A stretch of DNA of 64,000 bases from Roseobacter sp. (GCA_002731875.1 PCCY01000028.1:1-64000), one strand, 5' to 3'; positions 51,717 through 64,000 are shown, counted from the first letter of the stretch. Numbers and translations: made by a program. Notes: generated from the letters alone by a model not told the origin.

Positions 51717-52732
51717 GCGACGCATTGAAACCGCTGATTGATGCCGCGGCCAACGGCCCATTGAGTCGCGCGCAGGCTGAAGATGCGTTCGAGATTCTAT
51801 TTGATGGCGAAGCCACCCCCAGCCAGATTGGCGGTTTCCTGATGGCCCTGCGCACCCGTGGCGAGACAGTGGACGAATATGCCGCCGCCGCCCATGTCAT
51901 GCGTGCCAAATGCCATCCGGTTGTCGCCCCTGATGGTGCCATGGACATCGTCGGCACCGGAGGCGACGGAAAAGGCACGCTGAACATTTCAACCGCAACC
52001 GCGTTCGTCGTCGCCGGTGCGGGGGTCGTTGTTGCCAAGCACGGCAACCGGAACCTGAGCTCGAAGTCCGGCACTGCCGATGCGATGACCCAGATGGGGA
52101 TCAAGGTGATGGTTGGCCCGAAAGTGGTCGAGGCTGCGCTGCGCGAGGCTGGCATCGGCTTCATGATGGCCCCGATGCATCACCCCGCCATCGCGCATGT
52201 GATGCCAACCCGGTCCGAACTGGGCACCCGAACCATCTTCAACATCCTCGGGCCGCTGACCAATCCTGCAAGCGTTAAGCGCCAGCTGACCGGGGCCTAC
52301 CGCCGCGATCTGATACGCCCTATGGCAGAAACGCTGGGTACACTAGGGTCCGAAAAAGCGTGGTTGGTGCACGGGTCCGACGGTACGGATGAACTGACCA
52401 TCGCGGGCGTAAGCTGGGTGGCGGCGTTGAACCCCGACGGGACGGTCACCGAGATGGAAATCCACCCCGAAGATGCCGGCCTGCCGGTTCATCCGTTTGA
52501 AGACATCATAGGCGGCAACCCCGAGGAAAACGCCCGTGCCCTCGGTGCCTTGCTTGATGGCACTGCGTCGGCCTACCGTGATGCGGTGCTGTTGAATTTA
52601 GCCGCCGCCTTGGTCATTGCCGATGCCGTCCCGAATCTGAAGGCAGGTGTCGAAATGGCCCGCCACAGCATCGACAGTGGTGCCGCTCGTGACAAGGTCA
52701 CCCAAGTCGCGCGCATCACCCAGACTGCATGA
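51713..52732 (+). CDS. trpD: Anthranilate phosphoribosyltransferase
   Basis: [46 protein letters not shown]. Confidence 0.97.
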   Translation: MSDALKPLIDAAANGPLSRAQAEDAFEILFDGEATPSQIGGFLMALRTRGETVDEYAAAAHVMRAKCHPVVAPDGAMDIVGTGGDGKGTLNISTATAFVVAGAGVVVAKHGNRNLSSKSGTADAMTQMGIKVMVGPKVVEAALREAGIGFMMAPMHHPAIAHVMPTRSELGTRTIFNILGPLTNPASVKRQLTGAYRRDLIRPMAETLGTLGSEKAWLVHGSDGTDELTIAGVSWVAALNPDGTVTEMEIHPEDAGLPVHPFEDIIGGNPEENARALGALLDGTASAYRDAVLLNLAAALVIADAVPNLKAGVEMARHSIDSGAARDKVTQVARITQTA

Positions 52733-53397
52733 CCGCGCTTGATCTGTCCCGGCTTGGTGCCTGGCGCGATCTGCCCTTTTTTGACGACACGCTTCCCGCC
52801 ATCCAAGCCGCATTGGCAAAGGATGAGCGCATGTTCCTGCCCCCTGCACCTCAGGTTTTCGCGGCGTTGGAGCATACCCAGCCCGATGACGTTCAAGTGG
52901 TCATCCTGGGTCAAGACCCCTATCCCACGCCCGGCCATGCCCACGGGCTTGCATTTTCGGCCTCTGCCGACACCGCCCCGCTACCGCGTTCTTTGTGCAA
53001 TATTTTCAAAGAGATGCGAGACGACATTGGCGTCGCGCCTCAACATGCCGATCTTCGGTTCTGGGCGGATCAAGGCGTGCTTTTGCTGAACGCCGCGTTG
53101 ACCGTCCCCGCGGGTCAGGCCGGTGGCCATGCCCAATTGGGATGGCAGGGCCTGACGGCACAGGTACTTGCACGGCTGGCTGACCGCCCCCGTGCCTACC
53201 TACTATGGGGAAGGCCAGCCCAAAAGGCGGCTAAGGCCGTGGATGGCACCGTCAACTTCAAGCTTGAAACCCCGCACCCTTCGCCACTATCCGCACGCCG
53301 CGGCTTTTTTGGTTCGCGTCCGTTTTCCCGTACGAATGACTGGTTGCATGCCCAAGGCCAAAACTGCATAGAATGGGCAACCCCGGAGACAACATGA
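52729..53397 (+). CDS. ung: Uracil-DNA glycosylase
   Basis: [43 protein letters not shown] overlaps at both ends. Confidence 0.95.
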   Translation: MTALDLSRLGAWRDLPFFDDTLPAIQAALAKDERMFLPPAPQVFAALEHTQPDDVQVVILGQDPYPTPGHAHGLAFSASADTAPLPRSLCNIFKEMRDDIGVAPQHADLRFWADQGVLLLNAALTVPAGQAGGHAQLGWQGLTAQVLARLADRPRAYLLWGRPAQKAAKAVDGTVNFKLETPHPSPLSARRGFFGSRPFSRTNDWLHAQGQNCIEWATPETT

Positions 53398-54218
53398 CTG
53401 ACACTTCAGACGGCACCATCCTAGACAAGATCAAAGCATACAAACTGGAAGAAATCGCCGCCGACAAAGCCGCGAAACCGCTTGAGGCGGTCGAGGCAGA
53501 CGCCCGCGCTGCATCACCGGTCCGCCCTTTTTCGGACGCTCTCTTTGACGCTTCGCGAGAAGGCTATGGGCTGATCGCGGAAGTCAAGAAGGCCAGCCCG
53601 TCAAAGGGACTTATTCGCGCGGATTTCGACCCGGCTGCAATCGCCTCCGCTTATGCGGCCGGAGGGGCGACCTGCTTGTCCGTCCTCACCGATACACCCA
53701 GCTTTCAGGGGTCTAAAAAATATCTGACCGCCGCCCGCGATGCCTGCTCTTTGCCGGTTTTGCGCAAGGATTTTATGTATGACACCTATCAGGTCGCCGA
53801 AGCCCGCGCGCTTGGGGCTGATTGCATCTTGATCATCATGGCCTCGGTCAGCGACGAACAGGCGATCGAACTTGAAGATGCCGCCGCGTATTGGGGCATG
53901 GATGCGTTGATCGAGGTCCACGACAAGGCGGAACTTGATCGGGCAGGTCTTTTGAAAAGCCGGATGATCGGTATAAACAATCGCAACCTCAGGACCTTCG
54001 AGACCACTCTGGACACCACACGCGCACTGTCGAAACACGTGGATGTAGAAAAGATGATTGTGTCGGAAAGTGGTCTCAACACCCCTGCCGACCTGGCAGA
54101 GATGGCCAAATACGGGGCGCGTGTCTTTCTGATCGGCGAAAGCCTGATGCGTCAGACCAACATCGAAACCGCCACGCGGAACCTGCTGACCAATCCACTT
54201 CGTCCCGGAGGCATGTAA
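53394..54218 (+). CDS. trpC: Indole-3-glycerol phosphate synthase
   Basis: [56 protein letters not shown]. Confidence 0.97.
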   Translation: MTDTSDGTILDKIKAYKLEEIAADKAAKPLEAVEADARAASPVRPFSDALFDASREGYGLIAEVKKASPSKGLIRADFDPAAIASAYAAGGATCLSVLTDTPSFQGSKKYLTAARDACSLPVLRKDFMYDTYQVAEARALGADCILIIMASVSDEQAIELEDAAAYWGMDALIEVHDKAELDRAGLLKSRMIGINNRNLRTFETTLDTTRALSKHVDVEKMIVSESGLNTPADLAEMAKYGARVFLIGESLMRQTNIETATRNLLTNPLRPGGM

Positions 54219-54692
54219 ATGGCGCTGACGCATTTTGACGGAAAGGGCGACGCGCACATGGTCGATGTATCCGACAAGGCCGTGACATCGCGCATAGCCG
54301 TTGCCGAAAACTACATAAAGATGCGGCCGGAAACTTTTGATATCATTGCGGAAGGAAAATCCAAAAAGGGCGACGTGCTGGGCGTTGCCCGTTTGGCCGG
54401 GATCATGGCTGCCAAACGCACGGCCGATCTGATACCGCTGTGCCATCCGTTACCGATCACCAAGGTGTCAATTGAACTGACCCCCGACCCGGAATTACCC
54501 GGTTTCCGCATTGAGGCCACCGTCAAGACCACCGGTCAGACCGGCGTCGAGATGGAAGCACTGACAGCCGCCTCCGTCACGGCGCTGACGGTTTACGACA
54601 TGGCCAAGGCAGTGGACAAGGCGATGGAGATCGGCGGTCTGCGCGTGGTCTTGAAGGACGGCGGCAAATCCGGGCGCTTTGTTGCAGCATGA
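54219..54692 (+). CDS. moaC: Cyclic pyranopterin monophosphate synthase
   Basis: [65 protein letters not shown]. Confidence 0.97.
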   Translation: MALTHFDGKGDAHMVDVSDKAVTSRIAVAENYIKMRPETFDIIAEGKSKKGDVLGVARLAGIMAAKRTADLIPLCHPLPITKVSIELTPDPELPGFRIEATVKTTGQTGVEMEALTAASVTALTVYDMAKAVDKAMEIGGLRVVLKDGGKSGRFVAA

Positions 54693-55861
54693 TTTCTGTA
54701 AACGACGCCCTGGCACAGCTTTTCGATCTTGTATCCCCGAACCACGTCGAGACCGTTCCGTTGCGCAAGGCCGCCAGCCGGGTGTTGGCCCGCGATGTGG
54801 TGGCGGCCCGTTCTCAGCCGCCTTTCGCGGTATCGTCAATGGATGGATATGCCTTGCGACAAGCCGAGGTCGAGCCGGACGCGATGTTCAAAGTCATTGG
54901 CGAAGCCGCCGCCGGGCACCGGTTCGAGGGCACCGTAAAAGCAGGCCAAGCCGTTCGGATCTTCACCGGTGCCCCGGTGCCAGACGGGGCCGATTTCGTG
55001 GTGATCCAGGAAGATACGACCCGGCGCGGTGATTTATTGATGCTGGGTCACGACATCGACGGCAAGACCAACATCCGTCCGGCTGGCGGCGATTTCACCC
55101 AAGGTGACGTGATGCCGGCCCCGCGCCGTTTGCGCCCCTCTGATATTGCGCTGCTTGCCTCCATGAATATCGCTGACGTCCCTGTGCACGCTGCACCTCG
55201 GGTCGCGATTATCGCCACCGGAGACGAACTTGTTCAACCTGGCGAAACCCCAGGTCCGGATCAGATAATAGCTTCTAACACTTATGGATTGGCAGCGTTG
55301 CTTGAACAGGCCGGTGCACGGTGCCGGATGATTCCGATTGCCCGCGATACCGTGGCCTCGCTGACACAGGCGTTCACGATGGCTCAGGACGCCGATCTGA
55401 TTATCACCATTGGCGGCGCATCGGTGGGCGATCACGATCTCGTCGCGCCTGTCGCGGCGGAAATGGGTATGGAGCAATCCTTTTACAAGGTTGCAATGCG
55501 CCCTGGCAAACCCCTGATGGCGGGAAAACTGCGGGATGTGCCAATGATCGGCCTGCCCGGCAACCCGGTGTCCGCGATGGTCTGTGGTGTGGTGTTTGTG
55601 GTACCTGTTGTGCACAAGATGCTGGGTTTGCCCGCTGCGGCAGCGCCGCGTGTCAGCTTGCCCCTGGGGGTTGATCTACGTCCCAATGGACCGCGTGAAC
55701 ATTATATGCGGGCAAGGTATGACGGGGGCATAGTACATCCGGAAAGCAACCAGGACAGTTCACTGTTGGGTGTTCTGTCGCGCGCCGATGTGCTGGTTGT
55801 GCGTCCCCCCGACGACCCCGCGCGCATGGCCGGAGAGATGATCGACTGCATCCGCCTATGA
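54689..55861 (+). CDS. moeA: Molybdopterin molybdenumtransferase
   Basis: [52 protein letters not shown]. Confidence 0.96.
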   Translation: MISVNDALAQLFDLVSPNHVETVPLRKAASRVLARDVVAARSQPPFAVSSMDGYALRQAEVEPDAMFKVIGEAAAGHRFEGTVKAGQAVRIFTGAPVPDGADFVVIQEDTTRRGDLLMLGHDIDGKTNIRPAGGDFTQGDVMPAPRRLRPSDIALLASMNIADVPVHAAPRVAIIATGDELVQPGETPGPDQIIASNTYGLAALLEQAGARCRMIPIARDTVASLTQAFTMAQDADLIITIGGASVGDHDLVAPVAAEMGMEQSFYKVAMRPGKPLMAGKLRDVPMIGLPGNPVSAMVCGVVFVVPVVHKMLGLPAAAAPRVSLPLGVDLRPNGPREHYMRARYDGGIVHPESNQDSSLLGVLSRADVLVVRPPDDPARMAGEMIDCIRL

Positions 55862-55878
55862 TAGTTGACACAAAACGG

Positions 55879-55893
55879 GAACAACTATAGAAC
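55879..55893 (+). promoter_or_regulatory. LexA operator (GAAC-N7-GAAC)
   Basis: GAACAACTATAGAAC, 34 bp upstream of the lexA ATG; alphaproteobacterial LexA direct-repeat consensus; TTGACA at 55865-55870. Confidence 0.85.
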
Positions 55894-55926
55894 AAACCCT
55901 AATTGATAATCACAGGGACCGTTTGC

Positions 55927-56625
55927 ATGCTGACCAAAAAACAACTCGATCTGCTGGCTTTCATTCATAAACGCGTTCAGCGTGATGGTGTCCCCCCCAG
56001 TTTTGACGAGATGAAGGAAGCATTGGATCTGCGATCAAAATCCGGGATTCACCGGCTTATTACCGCCCTGGAGGAGCGCGGGTTCATCCGCCGATTGGCG
56101 CATCGGGCTCGGGCTATCGAAGTGGTGAAACTTCCCGATTCACTGGGCGGGCATTCCGAAGCAGGCTTTACGCCGCGGGTGATTGATGGCGACCGCCCCG
56201 ACGCGCCCCCGCCTCTCTCTGCCGCCCCGGTGTCCGCTGCATCTTATGAACTGCCTGTGATGGGGCGGATCGCTGCGGGTGTGCCGATTGAAGCGATAAG
56301 CACGATGACCCGATCGGTCGCCGTTCCAGGGGATATGATCAGCGGTAAGGGCGAACATTACGCGCTTGAGGTCAAAGGCGATTCGATGATCGATGCGGGG
56401 ATCAATGACGGTGACGTTGTGGTGATCCGCGAAACGTCAGTCGCCCAGGATGGCGAAATCGTCGTGGCATTGGTCGACGATCACGAAGCGACGCTTAAGC
56501 GGTTCAAGCGGCATGGATCCTCCATCGCGCTCGAAGCTGCCAACCCGGCCTACGAAACACGGGTGTTTCCATCGGACAAGGTCAAGGTCCAGGGACGTTT
56601 GGTTGGCTTGATTCGGACCTACTGA
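55927..56625 (+). CDS. lexA: LexA repressor
   Basis: [58 protein letters not shown]. Confidence 0.97.
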   Translation: MLTKKQLDLLAFIHKRVQRDGVPPSFDEMKEALDLRSKSGIHRLITALEERGFIRRLAHRARAIEVVKLPDSLGGHSEAGFTPRVIDGDRPDAPPPLSAAPVSAASYELPVMGRIAAGVPIEAISTMTRSVAVPGDMISGKGEHYALEVKGDSMIDAGINDGDVVVIRETSVAQDGEIVVALVDDHEATLKRFKRHGSSIALEAANPAYETRVFPSDKVKVQGRLVGLIRTY

Positions 56626-58664
56626 ACCTCGGCATCCGGCCAATTGGTCCATCGTCGTGTGCCCGTCATCTGACGGGCAGTGCGCATGCCTATTCCGTCA
56701 TTTGCCACAAATAGCGCGACGGCCCCGGTGGTACCCAGCCGCCTGGGGTCGAAAAGATCGCAATCGCCTGTCGGGGGCGTTTCCACGACGGTTGACGTGA
56801 CAACGATCTGACCCTCGTGACAGGCTGTGAACCGGGCCAAGGCACGTTTCCCTGACAGATGAACGATCTCTTTCCCCGCCAGCAGATCCCGATCAGACCA
56901 ACCTGCTGCCGCTTGCGCTTGATCGGAACTGTCCCCATCGTTTTCCAACCAGTTAAGCGCGATGAACCCTGCCCCTTTCGGTTTGCTTAACACGCGCCCT
57001 TCGGGTGACATCAATCCGACGATACTGCCATTGTCTGCAATCAGCAAAGCCGGTCGCTCGGTCTCTTGCCACAGGAAGAACCCCGCCACGACCATGCCCA
57101 ACCCCGCATAGCGCAGTTTTCCCTGCCAGAGCAGCAGCCAAAGAAACCCCATCGCGAGCAGAGGCAGAACCCACGGGCCGGGGGCCTTTACGCGGCTCTG
57201 AGAACCATCGATCTGTGCAATGAATTCGGCGACCCCCAAAATCCAGCGCAGGCCCATTCCCATAACCCAAAACGCCAGATGATCGAGCCCCAAGGGGGCC
57301 AGGCCAAGCGCCGCCACCGCTGCCGGCATCACCATCAACCCCATCAAGGGTACCGACAGAAGATTCGCGACCAGGCCGTAATGAGCGATCGTATTGAAAT
57401 GTGCCGCGCCGACAGGCGCAGTGAACACCCCGGCCACCGCCGATGACAGGAAAGTCGCAGTGACCGGTGCCAGCCATCCTGGCCCAAGCGTCCGGCCAGC
57501 ATTGCGTAGCCATCCGAACACGGCAACCAATGCTGTCGTCGCTGCAAATGACATCTGAAAACCGGGGCCGGTCAATGCTTCGGGGCGCAACGTCAACACG
57601 ATGATAGCAGCGATCGCCACTGCACGCAGGGTCAGCGCTCTGCGTCCGATCACCAACGCGCCCAGTGCGACCAGCACCATGATGAAGGCTCTCTCTGTCG
57701 CGACATTACCCCCTGACAGCGCCAGGTAAACTCCGGCTGCCCCCATGGCACCTATCGCAGCTATACTGCGGGTCGGCCAATGCAAGGCGACCCAGGGAAC
57801 CAGACAAAGGGCCGTGCGTAGCGCGCCGAACACCACTGCGCTGAGAAGGCCCATATGCAGCCCTGATATGGCCAGAAGGTGCGCCAGGTTGCTGGCGCGA
57901 AGGTTGCTGAGCCCGGCTTGGCTCATTGCGCTGCGGTCGCCGGTGGTGATGGCCGTCGCAAACCCACCGACATCGCCGGGCAAAACCGATTGAATCCTTG
58001 CGGAAGCCGCCATGCGCAGGCGAAATATCGCGAGACCGGCGTGCCCCGCCGACGCAGGCGCTGCGCCTAGTACCGGGTTGCGTGTATAGCCCACCGCCCC
58101 CAGTCCGGCAAACCAGGCGTAGCGTTGAAAATCAAAGCCGCCCGGCTCGACCGGCCCGCTGGGAGGGGACAGATGCCCTGTGGTCATCACCCGCAACCCG
58201 GGCGCGGCTGCGATACTGTGGCTTTGGTCGCCATGAAGTGAAATCCGTACCTTGTTTGGCGTATGCTCGGGTGCCACACGGGCCAGAACCACACGGTCCA
58301 ACGTCAGACGCAAGGCGTCGGACTGACTGCGATCAATGGCCACAACGCGGCCGTCAATGGGTCCGTAATAGCGCCAACCCAGCACCGGTGCCGCAACCGA
58401 GTGAGCGCGCCAGGCTGCGACATTAAACCCTACCAGCACAAGCGCGACAGCTACGATCAAGGGCGAAGCGGCCTCCGGCATAAATCGTGACGCAAGACCA
58501 ACGCAAAAAGCGACTGTCGCAGTGCCAAGGAGCTGCATGTTTGAAGGTTCAGCCCCCAGGGCAAAATACGACCCGATGCCGACGGCCAGACATACCGGCA
58601 CCCAACCCACAAGGTGGCCACGCTGCTGTTGCATCATCTGCGCAAGGCCAAGCCTCAGGCCCAT
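56619..58664 (-). CDS. comEC: ComEC/Rec2 family competence protein
   Basis: [39 protein letters not shown]; multi-TM. Confidence 0.92.
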   Translation of the reverse strand: MGLRLGLAQMMQQQRGHLVGWVPVCLAVGIGSYFALGAEPSNMQLLGTATVAFCVGLASRFMPEAASPLIVAVALVLVGFNVAAWRAHSVAAPVLGWRYYGPIDGRVVAIDRSQSDALRLTLDRVVLARVAPEHTPNKVRISLHGDQSHSIAAAPGLRVMTTGHLSPPSGPVEPGGFDFQRYAWFAGLGAVGYTRNPVLGAAPASAGHAGLAIFRLRMAASARIQSVLPGDVGGFATAITTGDRSAMSQAGLSNLRASNLAHLLAISGLHMGLLSAVVFGALRTALCLVPWVALHWPTRSIAAIGAMGAAGVYLALSGGNVATERAFIMVLVALGALVIGRRALTLRAVAIAAIIVLTLRPEALTGPGFQMSFAATTALVAVFGWLRNAGRTLGPGWLAPVTATFLSSAVAGVFTAPVGAAHFNTIAHYGLVANLLSVPLMGLMVMPAAVAALGLAPLGLDHLAFWVMGMGLRWILGVAEFIAQIDGSQSRVKAPGPWVLPLLAMGFLWLLLWQGKLRYAGLGMVVAGFFLWQETERPALLIADNGSIVGLMSPEGRVLSKPKGAGFIALNWLENDGDSSDQAQAAAGWSDRDLLAGKEIVHLSGKRALARFTACHEGQIVVTSTVVETPPTGDCDLFDPRRLGTTGAVALFVANDGIGMRTARQMTGTRRWTNWPDAEVQ

Positions 58665-58790
58665 ACTTGCCCCCGATCATCGCACTGGATAGATAGTGGG
58701 TGACGCTATCCCAACGCTGGTTAGCAAAAGATAAACGGCACATCGTTTCGCGCGTTAGCCGACATTCCCGTTGAAAGGACCAACAGATTT

Positions 58791-60191
58791 ATGACATCGC
58801 CTGTCGTCACCCGTTTCGCCCCATCACCGACCGGCTATCTGCACATTGGTGGCGCACGCACAGCGCTTTTCAACTGGCTTTACGCGCGGGGGCGCGGCGG
58901 GAAATTCCTTCTCCGGATCGAGGATACCGACCGGCTGCGCCACACACCCGAGGCGACCGACGCGATTCTGAAAGGCATGGCCTGGTTGGGGCTGGACCAT
59001 GACGGAGATATCGTCAGCCAGTTTGACAACGCGCCGCGCCACGCCGAGGTCGCGCTTGAACTGCTTGCGTCAGGGAAAGCCTATAAATGCTTCGCGACCC
59101 AAGACGAGATCGCTGCGTTTCGTGATGCGGCCAAGGCCGAGGGGCGCAGCACGCTGTACCGTTCGCCCTGGCGTGATGCGCCCCCGCACACCCATCCGGA
59201 TGCGCCGTATGCGGTGCGGATCAAAGCACCGCTGACGGGCGATACCGTTATTCGGGATCAGGTACAGGGTGACGTAAAAATAAGCAATGAACAGCTTGAT
59301 GACATGGTTTTGCTCCGGTCCGATGGCACACCGGTTTATATGTTGGCCGTCGTTGTCGATGATCATGACATGGGGGTGACCCATGTGATCAGGGGGGATG
59401 ACCACCTGAATAACGCGGCAAGACAGATGATGATCTATGATGCAATGGGATGGGATGTGCCGACATGGGCGCACATCCCCCTTATTCACGGATCTGACGG
59501 CAAGAAGCTTTCCAAGCGGCATGGAGCCTTGGGCGCTCAGGAATATCAGGCGATGGGCTATCCGGCAGCGGGCATGCGCAATTATCTTGCCCGCTTGGGA
59601 TGGAGCCATGGCGATGATGAATTCTTTACCGACGCGCAGGCGCAAGAGTGGTTCGACCTTGATGGAATTCGCAAGAGCCCTGCACAATTCGATCTGAAGA
59701 AGCTCGAGAATATTTGCGGACAGCATATGGCGATCAGCGATGATGCCGCATTGCGGCACGAAATCGAGCAATATCTGGATGCGGCGGATCTTCCACCTCT
59801 GACAAAAGATCAGGGCGACGGTCTGGAAAGGGCAATGTATTGCCTCAAGGATCGTGCGAAAACATTTCCCGATCTTCTTGAAAAAGCACAGTTTATCCTA
59901 TCCAGCAGACCGATTGTGCCCGACGAGAAGGCTGCTCGGAATCTTGATAATGTATCCCGTAGTATACTGACAGAATTGACGTCGCAGTTGCAGAATGTTA
60001 CGTGGGACAGAGAAACGCTGGAAGAGGCGCTGAACGGCTTTGCCGCAGAACATGACACCAAATTTGGCAAATTGGCGGGGCCGCTGCGTGCAGCGTTGGC
60101 TGGACGGGCAGCAACCCCATCGGTTTTTGACATGATGCTGGTGCTAGGGCGCGAAGAAAGCCTTGCTAGGCTGAACGATGCAGCTATCTGA
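58791..60191 (+). CDS. gltX: Glutamate--tRNA ligase
   Basis: [38 protein letters not shown]. Confidence 0.97.
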   Translation: MTSPVVTRFAPSPTGYLHIGGARTALFNWLYARGRGGKFLLRIEDTDRLRHTPEATDAILKGMAWLGLDHDGDIVSQFDNAPRHAEVALELLASGKAYKCFATQDEIAAFRDAAKAEGRSTLYRSPWRDAPPHTHPDAPYAVRIKAPLTGDTVIRDQVQGDVKISNEQLDDMVLLRSDGTPVYMLAVVVDDHDMGVTHVIRGDDHLNNAARQMMIYDAMGWDVPTWAHIPLIHGSDGKKLSKRHGALGAQEYQAMGYPAAGMRNYLARLGWSHGDDEFFTDAQAQEWFDLDGIRKSPAQFDLKKLENICGQHMAISDDAALRHEIEQYLDAADLPPLTKDQGDGLERAMYCLKDRAKTFPDLLEKAQFILSSRPIVPDEKAARNLDNVSRSILTELTSQLQNVTWDRETLEEALNGFAAEHDTKFGKLAGPLRAALAGRAATPSVFDMMLVLGREESLARLNDAAI

Positions 60192-60302
60192 ATTATGCTT
60201 CGGCACATTTACAGATAGCGCAACAAACACACGGCATGGACCAATTCAGGGCCATGCCAGACGGCGGCAGACTGCACGCTGCATATGACAGGAAGGGACT
60301 TC

Positions 60303-61598
60303 ATGGCCGAAAGTACAAAATCCGCAACGTTGACCATTGACGGCAAGAGCTTTGAGTTGCCTATCTATTCGCCGACGGTTGGCCCGGAAGTGGTAGACAT
60401 CCGCAAGCTGTATGCCCAAGCCAATGTTTTTACATATGACCCCGGCTTTACATCAACTGCGGCATGCGACAGCACAATTACCTTCATCGACGGTGACGAA
60501 GGTGTCTTGCTGCATCGCGGCTACCCGATTGAGCAACTGGCAGGCAAATCGCATTATCTAGAGGTCTGCTATCTGCTTTTGTATGGTGAATTGCCGTCGC
60601 CCACCCAGTTGGAAGAGTTTGAAGCTCTGGTCACCAACCATACCATGATCCACGAACAGATGATTAATTTCTTCCGTGGTTTCCGCCGTGACGCACATCC
60701 GATGGCCATCATGGTTGGCGTCGTCGGTGCGATGTCTGCATTTTATCACGACAGCACCGATATCAACGATGCACACCAACGCGAGGTCGCGACGATCCGT
60801 CTGATCGCCAAGATGCCTACGATCGCTGCGATGGCCTATAAATACACCATCGGTCAGCCATTCATCTATCCGCGCAACGATGTCGATTATGCGGGTAACT
60901 TCCTGCGCATGTGTTTTGCCGTACCCGCCGAGGAATACGTCGTCGACCCGATCCTGAGCCGCGCGATGGACCGGATCTTCACGCTTCACGCCGATCACGA
61001 GCAAAACGCATCGACATCTACGGTACGCCTTGCATCTTCGTCCGGTGCCAACCCCTTCGCCTGTATCGCTGCTGGGATCGCCTGCCTTTGGGGTCCGGCG
61101 CATGGCGGTGCAAACCAGGCCTGCCTTGAGATGCTCAAGGAAATCGGAACGCCTGATCGTATTCCGGAATTCATCGCCCGTGCAAAAGACAAGAACGACC
61201 CGTTCCGTCTGATGGGCTTCGGTCACCGCGTGTACAAGAATTTCGACCCGCGCGCGACCGTGATGAAGGAAAGCGCAGACGAAGTGCTCGAGCTGTTGGG
61301 CGTCGAAAACAACCCCGTGCTGCAAGTCGCGAAAGAGCTCGAGAAACAAGCCCTGCAAGACCCGTATTTTGCGGACAAGAAGCTGTTCCCGAATGTTGAT
61401 TTCTATTCGGGTATCATCTTGGAAGCCATGGGTTTCCCCACGTCGATGTTTACACCGATCTTCGCGCTGGCGCGGACGGTCGGCTGGATTTCGCAATGGA
61501 AAGAGCAAATCAGCGATCCGCAGCTGAAAATCGGGCGCCCGCGTCAATTGTATCTCGGCGAGACCAGCCGCGACTACGTCGATATTGAAAACCGCTGA
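60303..61598 (+). CDS. gltA: Citrate synthase
   Basis: [73 protein letters not shown]. Confidence 0.97.
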   Translation: MAESTKSATLTIDGKSFELPIYSPTVGPEVVDIRKLYAQANVFTYDPGFTSTAACDSTITFIDGDEGVLLHRGYPIEQLAGKSHYLEVCYLLLYGELPSPTQLEEFEALVTNHTMIHEQMINFFRGFRRDAHPMAIMVGVVGAMSAFYHDSTDINDAHQREVATIRLIAKMPTIAAMAYKYTIGQPFIYPRNDVDYAGNFLRMCFAVPAEEYVVDPILSRAMDRIFTLHADHEQNASTSTVRLASSSGANPFACIAAGIACLWGPAHGGANQACLEMLKEIGTPDRIPEFIARAKDKNDPFRLMGFGHRVYKNFDPRATVMKESADEVLELLGVENNPVLQVAKELEKQALQDPYFADKKLFPNVDFYSGIILEAMGFPTSMFTPIFALARTVGWISQWKEQISDPQLKIGRPRQLYLGETSRDYVDIENR

Positions 61599-61616
61599 TC
61601 GCCAGATCGCAACGGA

Positions 61617-61648
61617 ACGCCTCGCGATTATGCGGGGCGTTTTTTTTT
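61617..61648 (+). terminator. Intrinsic terminator downstream of gltA
   Basis: ACGCCTCGC-GATTAT-GCGGGGCGT then eight Ts. Confidence 0.92.
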
Positions 61649-61961
61649 GCAAGCCGTGCTAAAGTGCTTGCGCAGGCGTCAGGCCATCTTCCCCAAGGCT
61701 GTGTGGCAAAGAATCATTTGTGACGGGGCACCGTCATCAAAAGCCCCTTTGATCAGCCACTGTTTCGTGGTTCGGTTTCCAAAAATCCCGCCCAGCGGTG
61801 TGACCTTGGGGAAATTACAATAATGTTTCCACTTGCTCTACAATGTTCCAAAAACATTGACGCCCCCCGGTTAAAAAGCCCAAATATTTCACTAGTTACT
61901 GTGAATGGTGCCACTGGCCAAAGCCTGTGCCTTTTATCGACTGAGCAAGGAGATTACCGTG

Positions 61962-62255
61962 ATGGCTACACGAGATACCAGCCTGGAATGGGAAACTGCG
62001 ACCAGCCTTGCATCTGAACACGCCCGTGAACAGATTTCTCCGATGGGGTCTTTGGTCCACGATTCACGGCGCAACTGTGACCAGGTGGCGGTCGTTTACA
62101 ACAAGGGAGAGACCCCGCCCCACATCACCGTGACACAAATTTCGCGGTCAGTGCACACCGTCCACGCCGACGGCGTCGCAGTTGCCATCGTTGCGGGTGC
62201 GTCGCGACCGACGCTGGAACCGGCTGACGTGCTTTTGATTGAACGTTCCGTCTGA
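61962..62255 (+). CDS. Hypothetical protein (97 aa)
   Basis: ATG with AAGGAG SD at 61947-61952; MATRDTSLEWETATSLASEHARE...DVLLIERSV; no family recognised. Confidence 0.65.
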   Translation: MATRDTSLEWETATSLASEHAREQISPMGSLVHDSRRNCDQVAVVYNKGETPPHITVTQISRSVHTVHADGVAVAIVAGASRPTLEPADVLLIERSV

Positions 62256-62263
62256 CGAAACGT

Positions 62264-63043
62264 TTAACGCCCTTCGAAACGGGCGGGGCGCTTTTGCATA
62301 AAGGCCATTACCCCTTCCTTGAAGTCTCGTGTCTGGCCGCTTTTTCCCTGCTCGCGGGCTTCCAGGGTCAGTTGATCCTCCAGGCTGTTGCCCCAGCTTG
62401 CACGGATGGCGTGTTTGGTCGCGGCGTAAGCCGCTGTGGGGCCCATAGCAAGATGCATCGCGCGGTCGCGCCAATGGGTGGCAAAGGTATCGTCGGGCAC
62501 AGCCTCCCAAATCATCCCCCATTCATCGGCTTTGCGGGCACTGATCTTGTCGGCGAACAGAGCCGCCCCCATTGCCTTTGCCGCGCCCATTTGCCGTGGC
62601 AGCATATAGGTGCCTCCAGCATCGGGAATAAGCCCTATGCGGGCAAACGCCTGAAGAAAGTACGCTTTCTCGGAAGCGATAACGACGTCGGTGGCCAACG
62701 CAAGATTCGCACCGGCACCGGCGGCCGCACCATTTACCGCAGCAATGGTCGGCACGGGGCAGTTGACAATGGCCCTCAGCATCGGGGCGTATTCATCCCG
62801 AAGCGTCCGTTCGAGGTTCATCGCACCCGCCGAACCGCTGTCACCCAGATCCTGGCCTGAACAAAATGCCGACCCCGCCCCTGTAACCACGACGCAGCGC
62901 GCCAGCTTTGCCCCTTGGGTAAAAGCATGTTCTATTTCCGCGCGCATCTGCGTGGTCAAGGCATTCATCTGTTCGGGGCGGTTCAAGGTAACAACCGCCA
63001 ATCCATCCGCGACATCAAAGATGAGAGTTTGGTAATCCATCAT
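62264..63043 (-). CDS. Enoyl-CoA hydratase/isomerase family protein (PaaG-like)
   Basis: VVVTGAGSAFCSGQDLGD, AAVNGAAAGAGANLALATDVVIASEKAYFLQAFARIGLIPDAGGTYMLPR. Confidence 0.9.
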   Translation of the reverse strand: MMDYQTLIFDVADGLAVVTLNRPEQMNALTTQMRAEIEHAFTQGAKLARCVVVTGAGSAFCSGQDLGDSGSAGAMNLERTLRDEYAPMLRAIVNCPVPTIAAVNGAAAGAGANLALATDVVIASEKAYFLQAFARIGLIPDAGGTYMLPRQMGAAKAMGAALFADKISARKADEWGMIWEAVPDDTFATHWRDRAMHLAMGPTAAYAATKHAIRASWGNSLEDQLTLEAREQGKSGQTRDFKEGVMAFMQKRPARFEGR

Positions 63044-63113
63044 GCAGGTCCGTTTCAGCTAGGTTTTGCCGTAGTCTAGACGAGCCGCTGGTCAGGGCCA
63101 GTGAAACCGCGCG

Positions 63114-63566
63114 TTACCCGTTCAGAATTTTATCCAAACGGGTTTGCTCTTCAGCGCTCAGAGGCGTTTGGTCTGGCGTTTTCGCATGAGCCCGTCCCCG
63201 CACATAGAGCAGGCTTGCACCCCCTGCCAGCAGCAGCATCAAAGGCCCTGCCCCCCACAGCAACCAGGTTGATCCGGTCGCTGGCGGACTCAGCAGCACA
63301 TATTCACCGTAACGGTCCACGATATATCCCACGGCTTGGGTATCGCTGTCGCCGGCCACCAGACGTTCGCGCAACAGGATGCGCAAATCACGCGCAAGGC
63401 TGGCGTTGCTCTCATCAATGCTTTCGTTGCGGCAAACAAGGCACCTGAGGCCCTTGGAGAGGTTTCGTGCGCGTTGTTCAAGCACCGGGTCAGACAGGAT
63501 TTCGTCAGGCTGTACCGCCCAAGCCGGCGTAACCAGCAACATCAACGCAAGTACCAGCCCCCTCAT
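63114..63566 (-). CDS. ccmH: Cytochrome c-type biogenesis protein CcmH
   Basis: Signal peptide; LRCLVCRNESIDESNASLARDLRILLRERL, VDRYGEYVLLSPP. Confidence 0.94.
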   Translation of the reverse strand: MRGLVLALMLLVTPAWAVQPDEILSDPVLEQRARNLSKGLRCLVCRNESIDESNASLARDLRILLRERLVAGDSDTQAVGYIVDRYGEYVLLSPPATGSTWLLWGAGPLMLLLAGGASLLYVRGRAHAKTPDQTPLSAEEQTRLDKILNG

Positions 63567-64000
63567 TCTGCCGGCACCGCACGAGAGGGTTTCGCCGCCC
63601 CTGCGGCCACGCGATAGCGACGGTCGGTCAGGCTCATCAAACCGCCGAGCGCCATAAGCGCGCAACCGATCCATATCCAGTTCGTCAGTGGTTTGATGTA
63701 GGTGCGTACCACCCATCCACCAGCATCTTGTTCGTCGCCAATCACCACATAGACATCCCGCGCCAGATTATAATCGATCGCTGCCTCGGTCGTTGGCATC
63801 TGAGCCACCGGATAAAACCGTTTCTCCGGCCGCAGCTGAGAGATCTCTTTTCCATCCTCAAAAAGCGTGACACTGCCGATTGTGGTCATGTAATTGGGCC
63901 CCTGTTGACGGGTCACATCATCCAGCTGGATCGTATAGCGCCCCACGTCGTAGGATTCACCCAGTTTGACAGCGCGAATATCGTCGGTGTTCCACGCGGT
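63563..64000 (-). CDS. ccmF: Cytochrome c-type biogenesis protein CcmF, C-terminal part (truncated by window edge)
   Basis: ORF continues to the window end (AWNTDDIRAVKLGESYDVGRYTIQLDDV); LTNWIWIGCALMALGGLMSLTDRRYR. Confidence 0.9.
   Translation of the reverse strand, partial: TAWNTDDIRAVKLGESYDVGRYTIQLDDVTRQQGPNYMTTIGSVTLFEDGKEISQLRPEKRFYPVAQMPTTEAAIDYNLARDVYVVIGDEQDAGGWVVRTYIKPLTNWIWIGCALMALGGLMSLTDRRYRVAAGAAKPSRAVPAE

Noticed and set aside
61823-62017. 64-aa ORF overlapping the 97-aa gene
   Set aside because: No SD and overlaps the better-supported ORF at 61962-62255.

Overview
This 64 kb window looks like an ordinary core-chromosome segment of an alphaproteobacterium, most likely Rhodobacteraceae / Roseobacter clade (inferred from gene content and order; no search was run). 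It carries fatty-acid genes (plsX, fabH, fabI), scpAB, argS, cimA, cysS, a BMP-family ABC uptake operon with an amidohydrolase, a class II ribonucleotide reductase (nrdJ), trpE/G/D/C, moaC/moeA, lexA, comEC, gltX, gltA and the start of a ccm cluster. There are two tRNA-Pro genes. I saw no transposase, integrase, prophage or CRISPR array. The most interesting locus is at 12.4-14.2 kb on the minus strand. A 63-aa peptide has a double-glycine-type leader and a duplicated ELFTTGS core, and sits directly upstream of a 357-aa protein of unknown function, so it is a candidate undescribed peptide/modifier (RiPP-like) cassette. Its upstream region carries repeated CAATTTTA motifs and several DnaA-box-like 9-mers. 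Other notable signals are: a five-unit 24-bp tandem repeat grown out of the erpA stop codon, where one T->C change would add 32 aa; a dispersed hairpin + GGAGTTT element in two copies; paired NrdR-box-like sites with DnaA-box-like sites upstream of nrdJ; a GAAC-N7-GAAC LexA box at lexA; ung inserted between trpD and trpC with 4-nt overlaps on both sides; and a 20-bp iteron-like repeat between pdxH and fabI.
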